From Gemmatimonadota bacterium (GTDB taxonomy: Bacteria; JAAXHH01), in assembly GCA_026713285.1 (NCBI GenBank), contig JAPOOT010000287.1:1-10331 (forward strand): DNA of 10,331 bases. Direction: 5' to 3'. The position numbers and the translations under genes are program-made. How positions within the stretch are numbered: the first letter of the stretch is position 1; each line of letters begins with the position of its first letter. This document shows positions 5,370-10,331 of this stretch, piece after piece. The notes under the pieces were generated by a model. That model saw only the letters and a list, made by a program, of their open reading frames with translations, searched no databases and had not been told where the DNA came from.

Positions 5370-6632
5370 ATGTTGAACAGTTTCACGGAGAAAGTCGACT
5401 CCGGCCTTTCCCGTCGCCGTTTTCTCACGGGTGCGCTGGCGGCCGGCGCCGCACTCACACTGGCCGATCGCCTTGCCCTGGCCCAGACCATGGCCTCGAG
5501 CGGCCTTACCGCCAAAGACATCCACGGGATCGGCGTCGAGCCGGGTTTCGTCCGCATGGCGCTGAACGAAAACCCGATCGGGCCGTCTCCGATGGCGCTT
5601 AAAGCCATCGCCGAGAACATGTTCAAGATCAACCGGTATTCCTTCGGCGGCGGGGACATAACTGGCGCGCTGGCTGAATTCGACGGTATCGAGTTGCCGC
5701 CTCCCCGCGAGATGCCCGCGGGTATGCGCGGCATGGGCGGCGGCGGGGGATTCCGTTTCAGGCGGCGGACGCCCTTCTTCATCACGGCGGGTTCCGGCGC
5801 GCTCCTTACCCAGATCGCCCTGGCCTACCTGAGCAAGGGTGGAACCGAGGTGATCGAGGCGGACATGGGGTATGGCGACGTGTCGGGCGAAGCCGAGGAC
5901 TACCAGGAAGCGGGTATCGACGTGAGCATCAACCGCGTGCCCGTGAAGGACCACAAGCACGACCTGGACGCCATGCTCGCGGCGGTCACGCCGAAGACGT
6001 CCGTTGTGGTCATCACCAATCCGAACAATCCGACCGGCACGCTGCTGTCCTTTGAAGAAACCGAGAAGTTCGTGGACGCCGTGCCCGAGAACGTGCTCGT
6101 GGTCATCGACGAGGCCTACATTCACTTCGTCAAGGACCCGGCGTACCAGACCGCGGCGTCGCTTGCCACCACGCACGACAATGTGATCGTCACGCGGACC
6201 TTCTCCAAGGTCTTCGGCATGCCGGGCATGCGCCTCGGATACGGGATCTGCAGCCAGGCCATCCAGGAGAAGCTCGGGTTTTACAGTACGGGCCGCGCCA
6301 ACGCCCTGGCCTACGCCGCGGGCGAGGCTTCGCTCAAGGACAGGAGCCACTACGACCGTTCCAGGGCCGTGGTACAGAATTTCCGGGATCGGCTGGAAGA
6401 AGAATTCACGAAGATGGGACTCGAATACATCCCGTCCGAAAGCAATTTCATGATGGTCGACCTGGGCAAGCCGTCTATGAACATCATGCGGGAGATGTTC
6501 CGCAAGGGCGTCATGGTGACGAACCGGCGCAGGGAGCAGATGCCCACGTGGATTCGCGTATCCTCCGGCGACGAGCGGGAAACGGAAGTCTTCCTCAACG
6601 TGCTGAAAGAAGTCCTGGGTAAAACCAGCTAG
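5370..6632 (+). CDS. Tat-exported HisC-like class I/II aminotransferase
   Basis: The 420-residue product is a fold-type I PLP aminotransferase resembling histidinol-phosphate aminotransferase. An N-terminal twin-arginine signal (L-S-R-R-R-F-L-T-G at 13-21, then an alanine-rich hydrophobic stretch to about 39, A-L-A-Q at 36-39) predicts export, fully folded with its cofactor, to the periplasm. Core motifs: L-N-E-N-P-I-G-P-S at 65-73, N-P-N-N-P-T-G-T at 217-224, D-E-A-Y at 247-250, T-F-S-K at 277-280 with Lys280 as the PLP lysine, G-M-R-L-G-Y-G at 286-292, and W-I-R-V-S-S-G at 394-400 with Arg396 as the likely substrate-carboxylate arginine. Residues about 108-134, rich in Pro, Gly, Met and Arg, form an insertion before the G-S-G loop not usual in HisC. 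The ATG at 5370 is preceded by AGGGAG nine bases away; the in-frame ATG at 5307 would hide the signal. First gene of the plus-strand run; substrate unknown. Confidence 0.88.
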   Translation: MLNSFTEKVDSGLSRRRFLTGALAAGAALTLADRLALAQTMASSGLTAKDIHGIGVEPGFVRMALNENPIGPSPMALKAIAENMFKINRYSFGGGDITGALAEFDGIELPPPREMPAGMRGMGGGGGFRFRRRTPFFITAGSGALLTQIALAYLSKGGTEVIEADMGYGDVSGEAEDYQEAGIDVSINRVPVKDHKHDLDAMLAAVTPKTSVVVITNPNNPTGTLLSFEETEKFVDAVPENVLVVIDEAYIHFVKDPAYQTAASLATTHDNVIVTRTFSKVFGMPGMRLGYGICSQAIQEKLGFYSTGRANALAYAAGEASLKDRSHYDRSRAVVQNFRDRLEEEFTKMGLEYIPSESNFMMVDLGKPSMNIMREMFRKGVMVTNRRREQMPTWIRVSSGDERETEVFLNVLKEVLGKTS

Positions 6633-6648
6633 CAGCACGGGGCCGCCA

Positions 6649-7983
6649 ATGTCGCAAATCCGCCTGCCCCTGGTCGTTACGTGGGGCCTGGTCGTCCTGT
6701 GGTTCGTGCTGGACGTCACGGCCCTAATGGCGGGCGTTCCATTCAGTATCAACTGGACCATTCCGGCCGCCGCGGCCTGGCTTTCGGTCATATGTCTCCG
6801 CGCGGGCAGAGGTTACGGCGGTTTCCTGTCCGCGGTACTGCTCTATACGGCGGGCGTCCGCCTGCTGATCATACTGCTGGCGATCCTGGGCAAGACGACC
6901 GGGCTCGATGGCGCGTACTTCACCTGGGGACGCAGCGCGCTATTCGGCCTGGTCATTCCCCATGCCGTGCTGTGGCCGGTCGCCACCTTTATCGCGGGTA
7001 CGCTGATCTGGCCGGTGACGGCCCTGGTTATGCGCCGGAGACAGGTATCCTATCGAGGCGCGGCCATGGGCGTTTTGATCATCCTTCTGCTTGTCTTCAT
7101 CGGCCTGCCCTACCTGATATCGACCCTGTACACCGGCAGCGTGGGACCTCGGCGCAAGGCGCAGGACACCCCCGCGGACCACGGGCTGGTCTACGAGGAC
7201 GTCACGCTGACGACTTCCGACGGCCTGAAACTGGCCGCATGGTACGTCCCGAACGAGACCGGCCGGGGCACGGTCATTTACTGTCACGGCCATCTCAACC
7301 ACAGGGGACAGATGCTCGACCAGGCAGCCTTTATTCATGAAAACGGCTTCAATGGGCTCCTGTTCGATTTCCGGCGGCATGGGGACAGCGAAGGCAACCT
7401 TACGACATTCGGCTATTTCGAGTGGCGCGATGCGCAGGCGGCCCTGAGATATGCGGTCGACGTGCGGGGAGAGCAAGGTCCGGTCATTTTGTGGGGCATT
7501 TCCATGGGCGCGGCCACCGCGTTGCTCACGGCGGCGGAAGAGCCCGAGATCGACGCCGTCATCGCCGAAAGCAGTTTCTACGCGGCCTCCGAAACGCTGC
7601 GCGGCGACCTGAACCGGATGTTCGGCCTGCCCACGGTGCCCTTCGGGTTTCTGACGGGAACCATTACGGAACTCCGGGTGGGCATCAAGATCGATGACCT
7701 GGACGTCGGCCGCGCGGTGTCCGGCCTGAAGGAAGCTTCCGTGCTTCTGGTGGGCGGCACGGCGGACCGCCGCATGCCGGTATCGAACAACGAACGGCTA
7801 TACGACCGGATTCCCGGAACGCGCAAGGAGATCTACGTGGCGGAGGGCGCGACCCACGGCGACATTTGGGAAATGGACCGTGAAGCGTACGCGGAGACAG
7901 TCCGGCAGTTCCTGAAAAGATCCGGTTTGCTCGATGGCCCTGAACCGTCGGCCAACGAGGAAACCGCGGAAGAAACGCTGTAG
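6649..7983 (+). CDS. Membrane-anchored alpha/beta hydrolase
   Basis: The 444-residue product has two parts. Residues 1 to about 165 are strongly hydrophobic, with roughly four or five membrane segments (near 6-30, 36-50, 58-82, 96-128 and 138-160). From about 180 there is an alpha/beta hydrolase domain resembling the BEM46/ABHD17 type: strand V-T-L-T-T-S-D-G-L-K-L-A-A-W-Y, oxyanion region Y-C-H-G-H at 211-215, nucleophile elbow G-I-S-M-G at 283-287 (Ser285), acid Asp372 in G-T-A-D-R-R-M-P, and His403 in A-T-H-G-D. The full Ser-Asp-His triad is present, so it is probably an active serine esterase, peptidase or acyl hydrolase. Which side of the membrane the catalytic domain faces is not decided; the M-R-R-R-Q at 128-132 favours a cytoplasmic loop there. 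It follows the aminotransferase stop by 16 bases with only a weak Shine-Dalgarno, suggesting cotranscription. The substrate is unknown. Confidence 0.85.
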   Translation: MSQIRLPLVVTWGLVVLWFVLDVTALMAGVPFSINWTIPAAAAWLSVICLRAGRGYGGFLSAVLLYTAGVRLLIILLAILGKTTGLDGAYFTWGRSALFGLVIPHAVLWPVATFIAGTLIWPVTALVMRRRQVSYRGAAMGVLIILLLVFIGLPYLISTLYTGSVGPRRKAQDTPADHGLVYEDVTLTTSDGLKLAAWYVPNETGRGTVIYCHGHLNHRGQMLDQAAFIHENGFNGLLFDFRRHGDSEGNLTTFGYFEWRDAQAALRYAVDVRGEQGPVILWGISMGAATALLTAAEEPEIDAVIAESSFYAASETLRGDLNRMFGLPTVPFGFLTGTITELRVGIKIDDLDVGRAVSGLKEASVLLVGGTADRRMPVSNNERLYDRIPGTRKEIYVAEGATHGDIWEMDREAYAETVRQFLKRSGLLDGPEPSANEETAEETL

Positions 7984-8002
7984 ATTGCGTTGCAGGTTGG
8001 CT

Positions 8003-8086
8003 GCTGATTGCGCGGCAGATAACGCTGCAAGCAGCGCTGCGGATAACGCGGTAGATAACGCTGCAAGTAGCACTGCAGATTACTCA
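8003..8086 (+). repeat. Seven 12-base tandem repeats before the deiodinase-like gene
   Basis: Seven imperfect units with consensus GCAGATAACGCT fill most of the 124-base gap between the hydrolase stop (7983) and the GTG start at 8108. They are in frame with, and open upstream of, the next gene, where they would read A-D-N-A / A-S-S-A four-residue repeats. The period is a multiple of three and no stop interrupts it, so this could be a translated low-complexity N-terminal extension. The Shine-Dalgarno at 8095-8100 argues it is an untranslated spacer. Confidence 0.85.
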
Positions 8087-8094
8087 GAAGAAAT

Positions 8095-8100
8095 AAGGGG
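8095..8100 (+). promoter_or_regulatory. Shine-Dalgarno supporting the GTG start at 8108
   Basis: AAGGGG is followed by seven bases and GTG. It lies just after the 12-base repeats and places the start where nitroreductase-fold deiodinases normally begin. The in-frame ATG at 7934 would overlap the hydrolase gene by 50 bases and add 58 residues of basic and low-complexity sequence. Confidence 0.65.
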
Positions 8101-8107
8101 AACAGGC

Positions 8108-8776
8108 GTGAGCGAACCCGTGTTTCAACCCCTGTCGTCCTACCAGGAATATCCTCCCGACGAGATGGAGCGGCGGGCCGAAGCATTCTACCAGGCGCTT
8201 CTCCGCCGGCGCACGGTCCGTGAATTCTCCGACCGGCCCGTGCCGAAATCGATCATCGATCACTGCATTCTGGCGGCCGGCACGGCGCCCAGCGGCGCGA
8301 ACATGCAGCCGTGGCATTTTGCCGCGGTGTCCAGCCCGGAGATCAAGGCGACGGTCCGCGTCGCCGCCGAGCGGGAGGAACAACAGTTCTACCAGGAGAA
8401 GGCGCCGCAGGAGTGGCTCGACGCACTGGCCCCGCTGGGTACCGATCAAAACAAGCCATTTCTGGAAACGGCGCCTTGGCTGATCGCCATCTTTGTACAG
8501 CGCCGCGGCATGCTGCCCGACGGACGGAGCGTAAAGCACTATTACGCCCTGGAATCGGTGGGCATCGCCACGGGGATGCTGATCGCGGCGGTGCACCACG
8601 CCGGCCTGGCGTCGCTCACCCACACCCCGAGTCCCATGAACTTCCTGAACCGGCTGCTGGGCAGGCCGGCCAACGAGCGGCCCTTCCTGCTCCTGGTCGT
8701 CGGCTACCCGGCGGAAGGCGCGGAAGTGCCGGTAATTACGAAAAAGCCCCTGGACGACATTGCCACGTTCGCCTGA
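8108..8776 (+). CDS. Nitroreductase-fold flavoprotein, iodotyrosine deiodinase-like
   Basis: The 222-residue product is an FMN-dependent nitroreductase-fold protein. The FMN-phosphate arginines are in R-R-R-T-V-R at 33-38, A-P-S-G-A-N-M-Q-P-W-H-F (60-71) is the second flavin motif, and H-T-P-S-P-M at 172-177 with R-P-F-L-L-L-V-V-G-Y-P at 191-201 is the pattern I know from the iodotyrosine deiodinase (IYD) branch. The IYD lid residues that grip the zwitterion of halotyrosine (Glu157, Tyr161, Lys182 in human IYD) align, from memory, with Glu91, Tyr95 and Lys116, with the same spacing around a shared Trp and before L-E-T-A-P. Known IYD enzymes reductively remove iodine, bromine or chlorine from halotyrosines. 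The substrate here is inferred from these residues. GTG start chosen by Shine-Dalgarno and family length. No signal peptide, so cytoplasmic. It lies in the plus-strand run, after the membrane hydrolase and before the DapA-like gene. Confidence 0.87.
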   Translation: MSEPVFQPLSSYQEYPPDEMERRAEAFYQALLRRRTVREFSDRPVPKSIIDHCILAAGTAPSGANMQPWHFAAVSSPEIKATVRVAAEREEQQFYQEKAPQEWLDALAPLGTDQNKPFLETAPWLIAIFVQRRGMLPDGRSVKHYYALESVGIATGMLIAAVHHAGLASLTHTPSPMNFLNRLLGRPANERPFLLLVVGYPAEGAEVPVITKKPLDDIATFA

Positions 8777-8867
8777 AGCGCGGTGCAGGTGCATGAAGCG
8801 CGGCGCGGCGGCCTGAAGCGCGGTGCAGGTGCATGAAGCGCGGCGCGGCGGCTTGAAGTGCGGCGAA
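8771..8867 (+). repeat. 40-base tandem duplication made of 20-base subunits, covering a stop codon
   Basis: Bases 8771-8810 and 8811-8850 are identical over 40 bases. Each is two related 20-base halves starting GCCTGAAGCGCGG and GCATGAAGCGCGG. A degenerate fifth half begins at 8851 (GCTTGAAGTGCGG). The first unit includes the last sense codon and TGA stop of the deiodinase-like gene. The block fills most of the 113-base gap before the DapA-like gene. Because 20 is not a multiple of three, the TGA in each unit falls in shifting frames. No terminator with a U-run is seen. Confidence 0.9.
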
Positions 8868-8878
8868 GCAAGGGAACT

Positions 8879-8886
8879 AAGGAGGT
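8879..8886 (+). promoter_or_regulatory. Near-perfect Shine-Dalgarno of the DapA-like gene
   Basis: AAGGAGGT lies three bases before the ATG at 8890, five if counted from the AGGAG core. It is the strongest ribosome-binding site of the plus-strand run and implies efficient independent initiation after the repeat block. Confidence 0.8.
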
Positions 8887-8889
8887 ATC

Positions 8890-9765
8890 ATGCGCGGATC
8901 GATCGTACCGGTGGTTACACCCTTCAGGAACGGGTCGCTGGACCTGGACGGACTGGCCGGACTGGTCGATTGGCAGATCCGGAGCGGTTCCCACGGCGTT
9001 TCGGTTCAGGGGACGACGGGCGAGCCGGGTTCGCTGTCCCTCGAAGAGCGCAAGGAGGTGATCCGCGCCGCGGCCGCTGCGGTGGACGGCAGGGTGCCCT
9101 TCGTTCCGGGCAGCGCCTCCGCCAACCACGAAGAGTCCATCGAACTCTCCCGCTTCGCGCAGGCCCATGGCGCCGACGCGCTGCTGTTCATCGCGCCGTA
9201 CTACAGCCGGCCCGGCCAGGAAGGGATATATCGTCATTTCGACGCGTTGGCCAAATGCGTGGACCTTCCCGTAATCCTGTACAATATCCCGGGCCGTACG
9301 GCCGTCAACATCGAGATCGATACCGTGGCGCGGCTGAAGGAGGCCAACGACAATCTCATCGGCGTCAAGGAGTCGAACAAGGATTTCGAGCACATCAACC
9401 GCCTGTTGCACCGCATGGGCAGGGACTTCCTGGTGTACTCGGGGATCGAACTGCTTTGCTATCCCATTCTCGCAATCGGCGGGGCGGGATTCGTGAGCGC
9501 AACGGGCAACCTGATGCCAGTGGAAGTCGCGCGGCTGTACGACCTGGTCCAGGAAGGGAAATGGCTGGAGGCGCGCGAACTCCACTATCACATGATGACG
9601 CTCAACGACGCCGTGTTCATGGAGATCAACCCGGTTCCTGTCAAGACGGCCCTGGGCATGATGGGCAAGATCAGCCCGGAGGTCAGGCTGCCCCTTGCGC
9701 CGTTGTCAGACCGCAACCGCGAAAAACTGCGCGGGATCCTGGCGGACTACGGGCTGATCCGGTAA
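8890..9765 (+). CDS. dapA: DapA-family aldolase (4-hydroxy-tetrahydrodipicolinate synthase-like)
   Basis: The 291-residue product is a full-length class I aldolase of the DapA/NanA family. Family enzymes form a Schiff base between a lysine and pyruvate; DapA condenses it with aspartate semialdehyde in lysine and cell-wall synthesis. Key residues are present: G-T-T-G-E at 41-45 (Thr42/Thr43), the Y-Y-S-R-P motif at 104-108, Tyr131 in L-Y-N-I-P-G-R-T, Arg136 (the arginine that binds the semialdehyde substrate's carboxylate in DapA), Lys160 in G-V-K-E-S, and G-G-A-G-F-V-S-A-T-G-N at 197-207. The retained Arg136 and Y-N-I-P-G-R-T favour DapA over N-acetylneuraminate lyase. The G-T-T-G-E-P-G-S-L variant in place of the usual G-T-T-G-E-S/A leaves room for a catabolic paralogue. 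It has an excellent Shine-Dalgarno. Its neighbours, an IYD-like enzyme and an aminotransferase, are not other lysine-pathway genes, so a paralogue with another aldehyde partner is possible. Cytoplasmic. Confidence 0.85.
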   Translation: MRGSIVPVVTPFRNGSLDLDGLAGLVDWQIRSGSHGVSVQGTTGEPGSLSLEERKEVIRAAAAAVDGRVPFVPGSASANHEESIELSRFAQAHGADALLFIAPYYSRPGQEGIYRHFDALAKCVDLPVILYNIPGRTAVNIEIDTVARLKEANDNLIGVKESNKDFEHINRLLHRMGRDFLVYSGIELLCYPILAIGGAGFVSATGNLMPVEVARLYDLVQEGKWLEARELHYHMMTLNDAVFMEINPVPVKTALGMMGKISPEVRLPLAPLSDRNREKLRGILADYGLIR

Positions 9766-9815
9766 CCGGCCGCGGCGCGAAGCCATCGGCTGTCGGCCCG
9801 CTTTCCGGTACGCAC

Positions 9816-10331
9816 ATGTCGAATACACCCTACCGTCTGCATTACAACGAGAACCCCCTCGGTCCCTCTCCGGAGGTGATGGATCGGATCCGGGATCACC
9901 TGGCGGGACTCAGCCTCTACCCGCACCGGGACGACGAGGCGTTGCGAGACTGCCTGGCGGCGTTCTACGGCAGGGGATTGACGCCCGTCCACCTGTTCTC
10001 GACATACAGCGGCTCCGAAGCCCTGGATCTCATCGCGCGGGTTTTCCTGAATCCGGGCGACGAGGTCATCGTCTGCGGACCGACCTTCCACGTTTACGCC
10101 CGGACGGCCGAATGGCAGGGCGCGAAGATCGTCGACGTACCGCTGGACAACCAGGATTTCAGCGTCCGGGTCGACGCGGTCATGCGGGCGGTGACGCCCC
10201 GGACGCGCCTGGTCTACGTGGGCAATCCCAATAATCCGACGGGGTCGATCGTCACCCGGGACGACATGGAACTGCTCCATATGGGGCTGCCCGACCAGGC
10301 GACCCTGGTATCCGACGAGGTATACCACCAC
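9816..10331 (+). CDS. HisC-like class I/II aminotransferase, 5' part (cut by window end)
   Basis: The frame is open from the ATG at 9816 to the last base, giving 172 residues with no stop, so the 3' half lies outside the window. The N-terminus, Y-R-L-H-Y-N-E-N-P-L-G-P-S-P (6-19), is a complete HisC-type start without a signal peptide, so the enzyme is cytoplasmic, unlike the exported one at 5370. Further motifs are Y-P-H-R at 35-38, Y-S-G-S-E-A-L at 64-70 (PLP-phosphate loop), F-L-N-P-G-D-E-V at 77-84, G-N-P-N-N-P-T-G-S at 136-144 and S-D-E-V-Y at 166-170 (the Asp that contacts the PLP ring nitrogen). The PLP lysine and C-terminal substrate arginine are beyond the end. No clear Shine-Dalgarno precedes the ATG; it follows the DapA-like stop by 50 bases. 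Histidinol phosphate, aromatic or other amino acids are all possible substrates. Confidence 0.88.
   Translation, partial: MSNTPYRLHYNENPLGPSPEVMDRIRDHLAGLSLYPHRDDEALRDCLAAFYGRGLTPVHLFSTYSGSEALDLIARVFLNPGDEVIVCGPTFHVYARTAEWQGAKIVDVPLDNQDFSVRVDAVMRAVTPRTRLVYVGNPNNPTGSIVTRDDMELLHMGLPDQATLVSDEVYHH

Noticed and set aside
5053..5602. Possible small genes in the divergent intergenic region (minus 5053-5349, plus 5084-5602)
   Set aside because: There is no Shine-Dalgarno, the composition is protein-unlike, and the plus frame runs out of phase into the aminotransferase gene.
5334..6791. 485-codon open frame on the minus strand opposite the Tat aminotransferase
   Set aside because: The plus strand encodes a full aminotransferase with all family motifs. 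The antisense frame is a by-product of GC-rich codon use and its His/Arg/Gly/Val-rich translation shows no domain.
8003..8086. CRISPR array or attachment site in the 12-base repeat block
   Set aside because: The units are contiguous and degenerate with no spacers, and no cas genes or integrase are present.
9747..10331. Minus-strand open frame at the window end
   Set aside because: The plus strand from 9816 gives clear HisC-like motifs up to the last base; the antisense translation matches nothing recognisable.

Overview
The window is a GC-rich bacterial segment. An outer-membrane porin-like protein, a Sec-type lipid-free secreted binding protein and a Tat signal peptide point to a Gram-negative, two-membrane cell. 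The mix of a Gfo/Idh/MocA dehydrogenase, a ceramidase-fold hydrolase, a HisC-like Tat-exported aminotransferase and an iodotyrosine-deiodinase-like flavoprotein resembles uncultured environmental (possibly marine) lineages. That lineage guess is weak; no rRNA or other taxonomic marker is present.

Layout. Bases 1-347 are the 3' end of a + strand gene made of near-identical coiled-coil repeats. It converges on a four-gene minus-strand run read from 4864 down to 375: porin-like outer-membrane protein, TupA-like tungstate/oxyanion-binding protein, Gfo/Idh/MocA oxidoreductase, and a short ceramidase-like protein. A 505-base divergent intergenic region (4865-5369) carries a good sigma70-type promoter on each strand, a 21-base-period direct repeat and two inverted repeats. 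A plus-strand run from 5370 to the window end then encodes a Tat-exported HisC-like aminotransferase, a membrane-anchored alpha/beta hydrolase, a nitroreductase-fold protein of the iodotyrosine deiodinase type, a DapA-family aldolase, and the 5' part of a second, cytoplasmic HisC-like aminotransferase cut by the window end.

How the genes may work together. The minus-strand run pairs an outer-membrane channel with a periplasmic oxyanion-binding protein, but no TupB/TupC permease or ATPase is present here. The plus-strand run holds two PLP aminotransferases of one fold, in different cell compartments, flanking a probable halotyrosine-type dehalogenase and a DapA-type pyruvate aldolase. A pathway acting on halogenated or other unusual amino acids is a reasonable but unproven reading.

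Three separate tandem-repeat blocks (87-, 12- and 20/40-base periods) lie within 10 kb. Two of them sit between genes of the plus-strand run, and one includes a stop codon. Three starts were corrected from the longest open frame using Shine-Dalgarno position or signal-peptide logic (TTG at 2743, ATG at 3674, GTG at 8108), and the start of the Tat protein was placed at 5370.
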